A stretch of DNA of 64,000 nt from Clostridiaceae bacterium (GCA_016292785.1 JAEDFL010000007.1:1-64000); one strand, 5' to 3'. Counted from the stretch's first letter, positions 44,723 through 54,947 are shown. Notes: generated by a model from the letters alone, not told the origin. Made by a program: numbers and translations.

Positions 44723-45635
44723 ACACAACTCCTCCGCGTTCTTTCAGGTATTTCTGTATGGAAATAAGACTTCCGATACCGCCCGAAACAATTCCTATCA
44801 CGAGGAAAGCAACAAGAATATATACTACATAATCGAGGAAGGATACTGTTGTAAAGCCTCTGCTTACCATTGTGAGCATAGACGATACAGAAGGCTGAAC
44901 GAGCCTGTAAAGTCCCCAGACAACCGCCAGGGAAAGAATACCCGATATCGCACCGAGCACCATACCCTCAACCATAAACGGCCAGCGTATGAACCAGTTT
45001 GTTGCTCCTACGGATTTCATAATATTTATCTCAAGTCTTCTGCTGTACATCGTGATACGAACGGTATTTGCAATGATGAACAGAGAAATGAGAAGCAGAA
45101 CGGCAATTACGCCGATACTTACATAGAAAATAGTCTGTCGAATCTTAACAAGCGTCTGTGCGATTTCTCTGTTGTCACGAACGCTGTCGACTCCGTCAAG
45201 CGTTTTAAGCTCAGCGACCGTCTTGTCAAACTTCGTCATATCGCTGACTGAAACCTTGAAAAGATCCGGCAGAGGATTGTCAACTCCCTCAAAGTAGGTT
45301 GCGTCCGTGTCCAACTCCTCCAACTGCTGTTTGAAGGCGGTTTCTTTATCGACAAACTCACACTTTTTAACATTCTGCATTAGCGTGATCTTCTCACGCA
45401 TTTCGGTAATGGCTTCGCCCTGCACCTCGTCCTTGAGATACACCATAACAACGTTCTGACTTTCAATCTCGCTCATAACGTTGTTGACATTGACAATGAC
45501 CATAAATGCCGCACCCATCATAACAAGACAGGACATCAGCACGGCGATTGAAGCGATGGACATAAGGTGATTAACCCTGATATTTCGGAAGCCCTCTTTT
45601 GTCAGGTAGCCTATACGGCCTCTTCTTTTCTTCAC
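44706..45635 (-). CDS. ftsX: Cell-division protein FtsX
   Basis: 309 residues. Four transmembrane segments, a large extracellular loop after the first (about 50-170) that would contact the hydrolase, and the IMKSVGATNWFIRWPFMVEG cytoplasmic motif. Works with FtsE as an ABC-type transducer that activates a peptidoglycan hydrolase at division. Overlaps ftsE by 4 nt. Confidence 0.96.
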   Translation of the reverse strand: MKKRRGRIGYLTKEGFRNIRVNHLMSIASIAVLMSCLVMMGAAFMVIVNVNNVMSEIESQNVVMVYLKDEVQGEAITEMREKITLMQNVKKCEFVDKETAFKQQLEELDTDATYFEGVDNPLPDLFKVSVSDMTKFDKTVAELKTLDGVDSVRDNREIAQTLVKIRQTIFYVSIGVIAVLLLISLFIIANTVRITMYSRRLEINIMKSVGATNWFIRWPFMVEGMVLGAISGILSLAVVWGLYRLVQPSVSSMLTMVSRGFTTVSFLDYVVYILVAFLVIGIVSGGIGSLISIQKYLKERGGVVYEETE

Positions 45636-46510
45636 TGATCCTCACCGTCCTTCTTTGCGTTGTCCTGTTCGATATAGATACGGTAAGAATCCGTGTCGCT
45701 GATTATTGCATCAAGGAACTCCTCATCAACCGCCTCTTCCTTTTCCTCGGTCTTGGGCTGTTCCTCCTTGGAGGAATATTTCTCCTCCATTGTTTTCTTT
45801 TCAAGGTTGAGGTGAGCCGCCGACTGAACAGGAAGCTCTCCGTTCTCAATCATTCCGTCGGCAACGACCTCTCCGCCCTCAAGGGTGATAACACGCTTGT
45901 CAAATTTCTTGACAAGATCGTGGGCATGGGTAACCATGATAACGGTTGTGCCCGCCTCATTCAGCCTTGTAAGAAGCTCGACGATTTCAAGAGACATCTG
46001 CGGATCGACGTTGCCCGTAGGCTCGTCGGCAATGATAATATCTGCGTTGTTTGCAAGCGCACGGGCAAGAGCAACTCTCTGCTGTTCGCCGCCCGAAAGC
46101 TCGTTGGGATAGTTTCTCGCCTTTGCCGAAAGACCGACAATATTTATAACATAAGGCACTCTTTTTCTGATGTCCTTTTCACGGGCGCCGACAACTCGCA
46201 TTGCGAACGCAACGTTGTCATAGACGGTCATGGTCGGAATAAGGCGGAAATCCTGGAAAACAATACCCATATTCCTGCGGAAATAAGGTATTTTCTTTTT
46301 CTTCATCTCGTTGAGGTTGTAGCCCTTGATTACGATAGAACCCGATGAGGCGACCTCCTCACGCATAATGAGCTTGAGAAACGTACTTTTTCCCGCTCCC
46401 GAAGCTCCGACAACGAAGACGAACTCTCCCTTGTCAATATGTATATTGACGTTGCTCAGAGCCTTGGTTCCGTTATCGTAAACCTTGGATACGTTTTTGA
46501 AATCAATCAT
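45632..46510 (-). CDS. ftsE: Cell-division ATP-binding protein FtsE with acidic C-terminal tail
   Basis: 292 residues. ABC ATPase core 1-228: Walker A GASGAGKSTF, signature LSGGEQQRVALARAL, Walker B IIIADEPTGNVD. About 60 extra residues at the C-terminus are rich in Glu, Asp and Lys and are absent from standard FtsE (about 225). The tail may bind a regulator or is disordered. Begins the ftsE-ftsX-M23 operon, 22 nt downstream of the CdaR/PucR-like gene. Confidence 0.95.
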   Translation of the reverse strand: MIDFKNVSKVYDNGTKALSNVNIHIDKGEFVFVVGASGAGKSTFLKLIMREEVASSGSIVIKGYNLNEMKKKKIPYFRRNMGIVFQDFRLIPTMTVYDNVAFAMRVVGAREKDIRKRVPYVINIVGLSAKARNYPNELSGGEQQRVALARALANNADIIIADEPTGNVDPQMSLEIVELLTRLNEAGTTVIMVTHAHDLVKKFDKRVITLEGGEVVADGMIENGELPVQSAAHLNLEKKTMEEKYSSKEEQPKTEEKEEAVDEEFLDAIISDTDSYRIYIEQDNAKKDGEDQ

Positions 46511-46532
46511 TTTCTATCTGTCCTTAATAGCA

Positions 46533-47618
46533 TCAGTATTTTATCGGATTGGCATCAAGATATCTCTTGACCATAAGAGCGACTTTGAATACGATAGCGT
46601 CATCAAACTCTCTTAGGTCAAGTCCCGTGATCTTCTTGATCTTCTCAAGTCGATAAACGAGAGTATTTCTGTGAACAAACAGTTTTCTTGAAGTTTCACT
46701 GACATTAAGGTTGTTTTCAAAGAACTTTTGAATAGTGAAAAGTGTTTCCTGATCCAGACTTTCGATAGAGCCGCGCTTGAAAACCTCACGCAGGAACAGC
46801 TCACAAAGAGTTGTCGGGAGCTGATAGATAAGCCTTGCGATGCCGAGGCTGTCGTAGCTGACGATCGTTTTCTCGTTGTCGAAAACCTTGCCGACCTCAA
46901 GTGAGATCTGAGCCTCCTTAAAGGAACGTGCAAGCTCCTTGATTCCTGCAACCGTTGTTCCGATACCGATTACGGCGTGAACATAAAGCTCGGTTGAAAG
47001 GGAGTCCGCAATGGAGCGTGCAAGCTTTTCGAGATCCTTGGACTCGATATTGCTCTTAACCTCCTTAACAAGTGCAATATCGGTTTCGTTGATGCTGATA
47101 ACGAAATCCTTGGACTTGTCCGGGAAAAGATTCTGAATAATGTCGAAAGCGGAAACGTCTGTTTGGTTCGGGATTCTGATAAGCAGTACGGCACGGGTTG
47201 CATCGTTGTTAAAACGAAGCTCACGAGCCTTGAGATAGATATCTCCGGGAAGAATATTGTCAAGAATAACGTTCTTGATGAAATTGTTCCTGTCGTACTT
47301 CTCATCAAAATACTGCTTGAGGTTGCTGAGCGCAACGGCGCTGATATTGGTGTACTTCTCGGCAAGCTCGTCATCACCGTCAATGAAAACCGCATATTCG
47401 GGATGAATCTGATTGCCAAAGGTCTTATAGGTGCATCCGTCAACGACGCACGCCTCCGTGTCCATAAATGCGCTTGCGGCGGCAGTAGACACTATCTCGC
47501 CGATTCTTCCGAGCTCACTGCACGAGATGATCGTGCCCGTCTCATCAATAATACCGATTGTTCTGTCGATTGCGCCCCTCATCTGATGGATAACGCCCTG
47601 GAAAAGTCTGTTTGACAT
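46533..47618 (-). CDS. CdaR/PucR-type transcriptional regulator
   Basis: 361 residues. N-terminal sugar-diacid-recognition-like domain (VIHQMRGAIDRTIGIIDETGTIISCSELGRIGE), a middle GGDEF-like fold, and a C-terminal HTH_30 (FFENNLNVSETSRKLFVHRNTLVYRLEKIKKITGLDLREFDDAIVFKVAL). CdaR proteins sense small carboxylates such as glycerate or glucarate; no related catabolic gene is nearby. It lies just upstream of ftsE on the same strand and may be co-transcribed. Confidence 0.88.
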   Translation of the reverse strand: MSNRLFQGVIHQMRGAIDRTIGIIDETGTIISCSELGRIGEIVSTAAASAFMDTEACVVDGCTYKTFGNQIHPEYAVFIDGDDELAEKYTNISAVALSNLKQYFDEKYDRNNFIKNVILDNILPGDIYLKARELRFNNDATRAVLLIRIPNQTDVSAFDIIQNLFPDKSKDFVISINETDIALVKEVKSNIESKDLEKLARSIADSLSTELYVHAVIGIGTTVAGIKELARSFKEAQISLEVGKVFDNEKTIVSYDSLGIARLIYQLPTTLCELFLREVFKRGSIESLDQETLFTIQKFFENNLNVSETSRKLFVHRNTLVYRLEKIKKITGLDLREFDDAIVFKVALMVKRYLDANPIKY

Positions 47619-48006
47619 ATAATCTCTCCTCGTGATTGTTTTTCACTTCATCATTCGCATTTCAAAATGACCGACAGGATCATTTTTAGTCAGGTTTATA
47701 CAAAATGCCAATCTAAACATATACATTTTACACAATTCAAAAGAATTTTTCAAGCCTTTTGAGCATATTTTTTGAAAAATCTTTTCAAAATCAGCCTGAA
47801 AGAAAAATTATTTTATCAAAAATGACTAAACAATACCAATTTTCGCAAAAATTATCCCTTGTGTAAAATCACCAAATATTGAGAAAAAAGTCAAAAAACA
47901 GTCGGCTCAACACTATATTTTGGAAAACCCTTGTCATTTTTACCAATAGACAGAAGCCCGGCAAATAAAGCCGAGCTTCCTTGAAAAAATCGTAATTATT
48001 TGTTTA
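47619..48006. other. 388-bp AT-rich gap with weak terminator
   Basis: GAAGCCCGGC (47953-47962) pairs with GCCGAGCTTC (47970-47979) just after the htrA stop codon; its U-tract is poor. Near 47664-47687, AAAATGA and TCATTTT form a hairpin before the CdaR-like gene. The rest is about 75 percent A+T with no open frame or recognised RNA. Confidence 0.5.
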
Positions 48007-49590
48007 TCAATATCCGTTTCCGAAGAACTCTCCCCAGTCGTAGCCGCCCTGCATCTGGCTCTCGGTAGTTGTTTCGGTTTCGTTTGAATTGCCCTTGTCC
48101 TCAACAAGGGTTGCTTCAACGGTAAAGGTGTCGATCGAATAGTCGGAATTGATCCTGCAAAGCTCAAGCTTCAGTTTATCTCCGACCTTGCCGTTCTCAA
48201 TCTTGTCAAGGAGTACGTCCGCCGTGTCAAGTGGCTCGCCGTCAACCGCCGTGATGAGATCGCCGACCTTCGCCTTGGTGTTTGCAAGGGAGCTGTCGCT
48301 GTTTATCGAAGCGATAACAAGCGATCCGCTCGGCAGATCCTTGAGCTTAACAACCATTGCGTACTGCTGATACTTTTCAGCCGCAGCATAGGAGATACCG
48401 AGCTTAGGTCTGTTGGTAACATATCCGTTTGCGATTATGTCATCTATAATCTCCTTAGCGTCGGATATAGGAATTGCAAATGCCATTCCCTCATAGCCTG
48501 TGCTTACAATCTTAGAGGAGTTGATACCTATAACCTGACCGTATTCATTCATCAGCGCACCGCCGGAATTGCCTGAATTGATAGGTGTTGTGTGCTGGAT
48601 ACATTTCATCTCATATCCGCTCTCGCTGCTTATCGGTCTGTCGATCGCCGAAACCATACCCTGTGTGAAAGATCCGAAAAATTCCGAGCCGCCCGGGTTG
48701 CCTATGGCGTAAACGGTCTGACCTTTTTTCAGAGTTGTCGAATCGCCGAATTCAGCGGAAACAAGTCCTGTTTTTTCAATCTTGACAACACCGACGTCTG
48801 TCTTTGAATCATATCCGACGAGGATGCCGTCATAGTTGTTGCCCTGATAATCCGTAATCGTCATCGTGTAGCCGGAAGTCTTGACCGCGCTTATAACGTG
48901 GGCGCAGGTCACGATATATGTGTATTTCTTTGAGCTGTCCACGCCCATTACAATACCCGATCCCTCGCCGACAAGCGAGTTCTGCGATGAGGACGAGAAT
49001 ATCGACTGCGACTGTCCGTAGAGCTTGATGCCTACATTGAACTTCTCCGCCTTAGCCGCTATCTCCTCGCTGGTAGGAATTGACGACGTGTTTTTGACCG
49101 TTGGGGTTTCGTTAAGTACGATCTGCGTATCGTCTCCGCTTTCCGCCTTGGCTTCTTTCTTATTTATTCTCGGATAAACTCCGAGGACAACAGCAACGCA
49201 AACCACAACTGCGGCAAGAGCAATCATAAAGCCCTTAAAGCCCTTGCTCTTTTTCTTCTTTTCAACGGTTGAGCCGACCGTCTTCTGATACTGCTGAGTG
49301 TAATAATCATTCGGCTGTGAAGCGTTCTGATTATCCGTGCGATAGGGCTGAGAATTGTAGGGGCTGTAAGGCGGCTCCTTCGGCTCGTCCGTCACCCCGT
49401 CATTGTATCGGCTGAAGTCGTTATAGCTGTTATTATACGTCGGCTCAGCCTGCTGAGGTTCACTGTATCCGGGTTGTACCGGTTCTGCTGTGGGATCGGT
49501 GTAGGTCTGCTGAGTCTGCGGATCAGAGGCAAAGTTCTCGGCAGGCTCCGAGTTTTCCGTGTTTTCATAATATCTGTTTTCGTCACTCAT
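48007..49590 (-). CDS. HtrA/DegP-like membrane-anchored serine protease
   Basis: 527 residues. A disordered N-terminus of about 110 residues rich in Asn, Gln, Pro, Tyr and Ser lies in the cytosol. One transmembrane helix (about 120-140, GFMIALAAVVVCVAVVLGVY) and an extracellular trypsin-like domain follow, with the triad His in VTCAHVIS, Asp in DSKTDVGVVKI and Ser in INSGNSGGAL. A single PDZ domain (about 405-500) includes VGDLITAVDGEPLDTAD. It would handle misfolded proteins at the envelope. The next genes upstream on the same strand are a two-component system. Confidence 0.95.
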   Translation of the reverse strand: MSDENRYYENTENSEPAENFASDPQTQQTYTDPTAEPVQPGYSEPQQAEPTYNNSYNDFSRYNDGVTDEPKEPPYSPYNSQPYRTDNQNASQPNDYYTQQYQKTVGSTVEKKKKSKGFKGFMIALAAVVVCVAVVLGVYPRINKKEAKAESGDDTQIVLNETPTVKNTSSIPTSEEIAAKAEKFNVGIKLYGQSQSIFSSSSQNSLVGEGSGIVMGVDSSKKYTYIVTCAHVISAVKTSGYTMTITDYQGNNYDGILVGYDSKTDVGVVKIEKTGLVSAEFGDSTTLKKGQTVYAIGNPGGSEFFGSFTQGMVSAIDRPISSESGYEMKCIQHTTPINSGNSGGALMNEYGQVIGINSSKIVSTGYEGMAFAIPISDAKEIIDDIIANGYVTNRPKLGISYAAAEKYQQYAMVVKLKDLPSGSLVIASINSDSSLANTKAKVGDLITAVDGEPLDTADVLLDKIENGKVGDKLKLELCRINSDYSIDTFTVEATLVEDKGNSNETETTTESQMQGGYDWGEFFGNGY

Positions 49591-49673
49591 AATTATTCCT
49601 CCTGTTTCGGATTGGATTGTCTAAATTATAAACCCGTCTTTTTACAACATTTTTTATAATTTGTAAACAAAAA

Positions 49674-51179
49674 TTAAACGTTGGGAAGCCAAAAAACGAA
49701 TTCCGTATATTCCCCGAGCTGACTGTTGCACACTATCTGACCGCCGTGCAGCTCAATAATACTCTTGACAAGATAAAGTCCGAGTCCTGCACCCTTGACA
49801 TCATAGCTTCGGGACTTGTCAATCTTATAGAATCTCTCAAATATTTTGTCCGCTTCTTCCCGTTCAATTCCCGATCCGCTGTTTCTTATGCTGACAAACA
49901 CCTTTTCTTTGTCGTGGTAGGTCTTAAATTCGATATATCCGCCCTGCGGAGTGAACTTGACGGCATTGTCTATCAGATTATAGACAACCTGCATCATCAT
50001 ATCCTCATCGGCATTTACGGGCATGGAATCCATCTTATCCAGTCCTACAATTTCAATTTCCTTTTCATTGATTTTTCGCTCAAACGAAAGCAAGGTCTTA
50101 AAAATATCAACGCTGATATCGAACTGCTTTATGTTCGCCTGCATTTCGCCTGCTTCCAGCTTGGACATATTCAGCATACCCGTGACGAGTCTTGAAAGCC
50201 GTTTTACCTCGTCCGAAACAAGCTTCAGATAATAATCGTATTTATCTGCGCTTATCGTTCCGTCGAGCATTCCGTCAATGAAACCGCCGATAGAGGTCAT
50301 CGGAGTTTTCAATTCATGTGAGACGTTGGCAACAAAGCTCCTGCGTGAGCTTTCGAGTGCCGAGAGTGACATTGCCATTGAGTTGAACGCCTCAGAAAGC
50401 TGTGCCATTTCATCGTTGCCCCTGACTTTGACCTTATAGCTGAAGTCACCCTGTGCGTAATGCTGAGTTGCGGTTACCATATCCCTCAGCGGTCTTGTCA
50501 GTCTGTAACTCAGGTAATAAACCGTCAGGAAGGATATCAAAAGCGAGAACAGAGCCGCTATAAGGAATATCTGCAATATCCTCTTTGCATAGCTGTACCA
50601 GCTTGAGGTTATTTTTTCACTCGCAATGACGATTGCCACAGTTTTTCCGTTGAGCTTGATCGGAGAGGCTGAGCTGAGCTGAGTTTTAACAAATGCTCCT
50701 CCGAGTCTGCCGACCTCGGTATAGCCGTTATCCGATGCCTCGTCAATTATAGACTGATCTATTTTATATCCTCGGTGAACGACGCATTTTGCACTTGAAT
50801 TAAAGCGGAATTTATCGCCCATCATTTCCTTGCATACAACGACCTCTCCGTCCATATTGATAATGAAGATATCTGCATCAATCGCCATGGACATATTCTT
50901 TATCGTATTGCAAATTATCGAAAGCGGAGAGATATCCACTTCCTCTCCGCTGTCGAACCTTCCGGAAAACTCGCTGAGTATTTTCTCCGAGTTTTCGGAA
51001 ATTATTTTCGTGTTTCTTTCAAGCGTTCCGAGCTGTTCTTTGTTCCAATAGCTTGACGCTATTCCGAGATAGGTAAGACACACAATCAGGACGCTCAGCA
51101 GGCTGACCGACGTGATGACGGAAAGATATTTATAAAACAGTCTTTTACGCCTTGGTTCATATGTTCTCTTTTTGCCCAT
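49674..51179 (-). CDS. Sensor histidine kinase
   Basis: 501 residues: two transmembrane helices flanking an extracytoplasmic sensor (about 40-195), HAMP domain (about 215-270), phospho-acceptor His in NVSHELKTPMTSIGGF, and an HATPase_c domain with N-box QVVYNLIDNAVKFT and the glycine-rich ISIRNSGSGI and GAGLGLYLVKSI lids. PhoR/WalK-like architecture without PAS. Follows the response regulator gene by 6 nt; pair-specific signal unknown. Confidence 0.94.
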   Translation of the reverse strand: MGKKRTYEPRRKRLFYKYLSVITSVSLLSVLIVCLTYLGIASSYWNKEQLGTLERNTKIISENSEKILSEFSGRFDSGEEVDISPLSIICNTIKNMSMAIDADIFIINMDGEVVVCKEMMGDKFRFNSSAKCVVHRGYKIDQSIIDEASDNGYTEVGRLGGAFVKTQLSSASPIKLNGKTVAIVIASEKITSSWYSYAKRILQIFLIAALFSLLISFLTVYYLSYRLTRPLRDMVTATQHYAQGDFSYKVKVRGNDEMAQLSEAFNSMAMSLSALESSRRSFVANVSHELKTPMTSIGGFIDGMLDGTISADKYDYYLKLVSDEVKRLSRLVTGMLNMSKLEAGEMQANIKQFDISVDIFKTLLSFERKINEKEIEIVGLDKMDSMPVNADEDMMMQVVYNLIDNAVKFTPQGGYIEFKTYHDKEKVFVSIRNSGSGIEREEADKIFERFYKIDKSRSYDVKGAGLGLYLVKSIIELHGGQIVCNSQLGEYTEFVFWLPNV

Positions 51180-51185
51180 GGATCA

Positions 51186-51887
51186 TCAGTCCTTGGTTTC
51201 AAATTTATATCCGACGCTCCATACGGTTTTGATCTCCCATTTGTCGGAAACGCCTTCAAGCTTTTCACGGATACGCTTAACGTGAACGTCAACCGTGCGG
51301 CTGTCACCGTAATAATCAAAACCCCAAACCTCGTCAAGAAGCTGATCCCTTGTGAACACCCTGTTCGGATTGCTTGCAAGGTGGTAGAGAAGCTCAAGCT
51401 CCTTTGGCGGTGCGTCAACCTTTTCGCCCTTTACTCGAAGCTCATAATTGGTAAGATTGATGGAAAGGTTATCATAAGAGACCTGCTTGATGCCGCTTTC
51501 CGCTTCGGGAGCGGAAGAATTCGACGTTCTGCGCAAGACCGCTTTAATTCTCGCAAGAACTTCCTTCGCTTCAAAGGGCTTTGTAATATAATCGTCGGCT
51601 CCCAGCTCCAGTCCGAGCACCTTATCGAAGGTTTCGCCTTTAGCGGTGAGCATAATGATCGGCTTGTTAGAATACTTTCTGACCTCACGGCAAACCTGCC
51701 AGCCGTCAAGCTCCGGCAGCATTATGTCAAGAAGCATAAGATCGGGCTGATGCTCGGCAAACATTTTTACCGCCTGCATACCCGTATTTGCGATGCTCAC
51801 GCTGTAGCCCTCTTTTTCAAGATAAAGCCTGAGAAGCTCGCATATGTTCGTATCGTCATCGACTACAAGTATTTTTTCCGTTGCCAT
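51186..51887 (-). CDS. OmpR/PhoP-family response regulator
   Basis: 233 residues. Receiver (1-120) with ILVVDDDTNI, phospho-Asp in DLMLLDIMLPELDGW and Lys in YITKPF, then a winged-helix domain (135-230) with ELLYHLASNPNRVFTRDQLLDEVWGFDYYGDSRTVDVHVKRIREKL. Partners the kinase directly downstream. OmpR-family proteins bind direct repeats about 11 bp apart, like those at 24495, but a connection is only a possibility. Confidence 0.95.
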   Translation of the reverse strand: MATEKILVVDDDTNICELLRLYLEKEGYSVSIANTGMQAVKMFAEHQPDLMLLDIMLPELDGWQVCREVRKYSNKPIIMLTAKGETFDKVLGLELGADDYITKPFEAKEVLARIKAVLRRTSNSSAPEAESGIKQVSYDNLSINLTNYELRVKGEKVDAPPKELELLYHLASNPNRVFTRDQLLDEVWGFDYYGDSRTVDVHVKRIREKLEGVSDKWEIKTVWSVGYKFETKD

Positions 51888-51999
51888 AATTATTCCTCCG
51901 TTTCAGTAATCCCCGTCCGCCTTTTTCGGCAAGCCTTACGGATTGTATTTATTGTAAATATTTAATTTGTCCATTTTATGAACTAATCAAAAATATTCT

Positions 52000-53043
52000 T
52001 TAAAAAACATTTATTTCAAAGGTGGTTTTTGACTTGAACTCCTCGCCTGCCTTAAAGGTACACTGAGGGAAGCTCGGGTGATTGGGTGTGTCGGGATAGT
52101 ACTGAGTTTCAAGGCAAAGACCTGCGTGCTGAATGAGAGGAAGTCCGCCCTTTCCGATTACCGTGCCGTCAAGGAAGTTTCCCGTGTAAAGCTGAACGCC
52201 CGGAAGATCCGTATAAACCTTGAGCTGTCTGCCGCTGACAGGCTCATAAACGACTGCGTCCGCCTCGCCCTCAACGTGCTCAAGGCAGAAGTTGTGGTCG
52301 TAGCCTCTGCACATAACGAGCTGTTCGTCTCTGTCGTGTATTCTTTTGCCTATCGCCGTCGGATTTGTGAAATCAAACGGAGTGTTGGCAACCGAGCGGA
52401 GCTGACCGGTCGGAATACTGTACTCGTCCGTCGGAGTGAATTTTCTTGCATTGAGCTTGAGAATGTGACCGAGCACATCGCTCATTGCAGAACCGCTGAG
52501 ATTAAAATAAGTGTGGTTTGTGAAGTTGATAACCGTATCCTTGTCGCCGACTGCGCTGTACTCAATTTCAACCTTGTTGTCCTCGGTAAGAGTGTATCTG
52601 ACCTTTGCGTCCATTTTGCCCTCAAATCCGCTTGCGCCGTCGGGACTTGTGTATGAAAGCTCAACCGCATTGTCACCGATTATCCCGGCGTCCCATACTG
52701 CGTCCGAGAACTCGCCTGCACTGTGCAGACAGGTTGTGTCCTTTTCGTTTTTGGTGAGCTGAACCTTTTTGCCGTTGATTTCAAAAGCGCCGCCTGCGAT
52801 TCTGTTGGCATATCTTCCTACAACCTTGCCCTGATAATCGGTAAAATTCAGATGGCCGTACAGACTGTCGAAGCCGACCGTTATATCGTTCACCCTGCCG
52901 TATTTATCGGGCGTATAGAGAGCCTGAAGCGTTGCGCCGAGGGTTATAACCTGAAGAATGATTCCGTTGGAATTTTTAATTGTAAAAAGCCTGACCTCTT
53001 TGCCGTCGGGCATATTTCCGAAAAATGAACTGTTTACAGACAT
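52000..53043 (-). CDS. galM: Aldose 1-epimerase (galactose mutarotase)
   Basis: 347 residues. Interconverts alpha and beta anomers of hexoses. Family motifs NRIAGGAFEINGKKVQLTKNE, VINFTNHTYFNLSG (catalytic His) and the Glu in AGLCLETQYYPDTPNH. Cytosolic. It follows the acetyltransferase gene by 15 nt with GGAG, in a run with deoC; no other Leloir genes are nearby. Confidence 0.96.
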   Translation of the reverse strand: MSVNSSFFGNMPDGKEVRLFTIKNSNGIILQVITLGATLQALYTPDKYGRVNDITVGFDSLYGHLNFTDYQGKVVGRYANRIAGGAFEINGKKVQLTKNEKDTTCLHSAGEFSDAVWDAGIIGDNAVELSYTSPDGASGFEGKMDAKVRYTLTEDNKVEIEYSAVGDKDTVINFTNHTYFNLSGSAMSDVLGHILKLNARKFTPTDEYSIPTGQLRSVANTPFDFTNPTAIGKRIHDRDEQLVMCRGYDHNFCLEHVEGEADAVVYEPVSGRQLKVYTDLPGVQLYTGNFLDGTVIGKGGLPLIQHAGLCLETQYYPDTPNHPSFPQCTFKAGEEFKSKTTFEINVF

Positions 53044-53058
53044 AGTTTTTTATCTCCT

Positions 53059-54225
53059 TTACATTGTGTCAGAGGGCGAAAGGAAAACGTGGAGCGGAAA
53101 CCACTGCTGAATATTCGCAGGAAGCTCGGCTCTGTCAGCCTCAAGATTTGAGAAGAACACCCTTGTTGCCTTGTGGTGATCCATTTCAAGCTCTGTCTCG
53201 CCGTCAAATTTTTCTACCTTTACTTCGTTGTTCTGCACTTCGATTTTGAGCTTTTCATCGCCGTTTTTACCGTGGATCAGCACGGTCATAACTCCGTCGC
53301 AGAGCTTTGCACAGCTCGCCTTTGCTTTGAAAGATGCACGGATAAACTTTTCAAAATCATATACCAGTATCATCTCACAGCCGCCGACGCTAAAGCCGTC
53401 CGAATTCTCATCAAAAAACCGTCTCTTTTCCGTTTCAAACGGCGCAACGGTGAAATTCACGTTGTAGGACTCGGTTTTTTCCATAACCGCCGCCACAAGA
53501 TTAGGAAGGTACGCAGGATCAACAACATCAAACTCCGCAACGTTTTCCTTTGTATCGTTGAGCACAAAATATCCGACAAATTCGCCGTCCTTTTTCAATA
53601 TGTACGGGATATCTCTCCAAGAGCAGAGGACATCGTAATAGCTCTCCGGCTTACGGTTGGATCTGACGGGAAGTCTTGAATAAAGCTTATCTATATCCGC
53701 AATGCTCTGAGCATCGTCCGCTTTCAGCCTCTCGATCTCAAATCCGCTCGGAACAGCCTTGAGGGAGTGCCTGTACGCATTTCTGCTGAAGCCGTATTTG
53801 AAAGAGGTTCCCGACGACTCAAAGCCGAAGTAACCGTAACGCTGACGCTGACCGCCGAGATATGCGACATCAACGCCGTTTTTCCGCATATCCTCAACCG
53901 ACATCTCCATAAGCTCAATCATATATCCCATCGACCTGTATGCCTTGCCTACCGCAACGTTGCCGATACAGCAAGCCTTGATATATTCTCCGCCGACCGT
54001 CATATCGTTATAAAAACTGCCTATCGCCGCACGGAAATCACCTTTTTCGTCCTGAACAACGAAGTTGTTGTATGCCGGTCTGTACTGATCCTTATAGCAC
54101 TTGGGGAGAAGATTTAAGAAATCTCTGCCGTGTACGTCGTTTGTAAAGAACACCTCGTCAAGAAATGCGATCAGCTTCTTGTTGTCCTCATCTTTTCCTC
54201 TGCCGTAATATAAATTATTTGCCAC
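53059..54225 (-). CDS. GNAT acetyltransferase, Eis-like
   Basis: 388 residues. The N-terminal GNAT domain has the acetyl-CoA stretch KACCIGNVAVGKAYRSMGYMIELMEMSVEDMRKNGVDVAYLGG. A second GNAT-like half and a C-terminal SCP2-like domain end at residue 388 with a short tail, where Eis proteins carry their catalytic carboxylate. Substrate unknown; Eis relatives acetylate amines, including aminoglycosides, but resistance cannot be inferred here. Lies between deoC and galM. Confidence 0.85.
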   Translation of the reverse strand: MANNLYYGRGKDEDNKKLIAFLDEVFFTNDVHGRDFLNLLPKCYKDQYRPAYNNFVVQDEKGDFRAAIGSFYNDMTVGGEYIKACCIGNVAVGKAYRSMGYMIELMEMSVEDMRKNGVDVAYLGGQRQRYGYFGFESSGTSFKYGFSRNAYRHSLKAVPSGFEIERLKADDAQSIADIDKLYSRLPVRSNRKPESYYDVLCSWRDIPYILKKDGEFVGYFVLNDTKENVAEFDVVDPAYLPNLVAAVMEKTESYNVNFTVAPFETEKRRFFDENSDGFSVGGCEMILVYDFEKFIRASFKAKASCAKLCDGVMTVLIHGKNGDEKLKIEVQNNEVKVEKFDGETELEMDHHKATRVFFSNLEADRAELPANIQQWFPLHVFLSPSDTM

Positions 54226-54243
54226 TGTTTTACTCTCCTTGAT

Positions 54244-54909
54244 TCAATATCCTTGAGCTTCTTCATTTTTAATAAGCTTAACAATTCTGCTTGTGCCGAG
54301 CCTGTCCGCTCCGAGCCTGATAAATTCCTCGGCGTCCTCAAGCGACGCAATTCCGCCTGCCGCCTTGATCCTTGTGCCGTTCGCAACGTGCTTTGCAAAG
54401 AGGGCAACGTCCTCCCTTGTTGCTCCTGCCTTTGAAAAGCCGGTTGACGTTTTGATAAAGTCCGCTTCGGACTCCGAAACGATCTCGCACATTTTTATTT
54501 TTTCTTCATCGGTCAGAAGACAGGTCTCGATAATGACCTTTAAAAGCTTGCCTCCGCAGGATTTTTTCACGGCATTTATCTCGTCAAGGACATAATCGTA
54601 TTTCCTGTCCCTGAGAGCGCCGATATTTATTACCATATCAATTTCTTCTGCACCGTTTTTAACTGCGTCCTCCGCCTCAAAGCACTTTGCCGCCGTGGTC
54701 GAATATCCGTTCGGAAAGCCGATTACCGTACAGACAGGGATTTTACCGCCGACATATTCAGCCGCCTGCCTGACATAGCTTGCAGGAATACAGACCGAAG
54801 CACAGCCGTATTTAATTCCGTCGTCGCAGATCTGCCTGATCTCGTCCCACGTTGCCGCCTGAGAAAGCAAGGTGTGATCCACCTTTGAAAGTATTTCTTC
54901 AATATCCAA
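54244..54909 (-). CDS. deoC: Deoxyribose-phosphate aldolase
   Basis: 221 residues, class I aldolase. Cleaves 2-deoxyribose 5-phosphate to acetaldehyde and glyceraldehyde 3-phosphate. [15 protein letters not shown], the Schiff-base Lys in [15 protein letters not shown] and the proton-relay Lys in RIKAAGGI are present. Used for deoxynucleoside salvage. Followed by the acetyltransferase after 18 nt. Confidence 0.97.
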   Translation of the reverse strand: MDIEEILSKVDHTLLSQAATWDEIRQICDDGIKYGCASVCIPASYVRQAAEYVGGKIPVCTVIGFPNGYSTTAAKCFEAEDAVKNGAEEIDMVINIGALRDRKYDYVLDEINAVKKSCGGKLLKVIIETCLLTDEEKIKMCEIVSESEADFIKTSTGFSKAGATREDVALFAKHVANGTRIKAAGGIASLEDAEEFIRLGADRLGTSRIVKLIKNEEAQGY

Positions 54910-54947
54910 TTTAAGTTCCGATCCTTTCTATAAAATCGTTTAAACAG

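Noticed and set aside
53059..54225. The Eis-like gene as an aminoglycoside-resistance determinant
   Set aside because: Eis-like GNAT proteins have many substrates, and nothing in the sequence or neighbours points to antibiotic modification.
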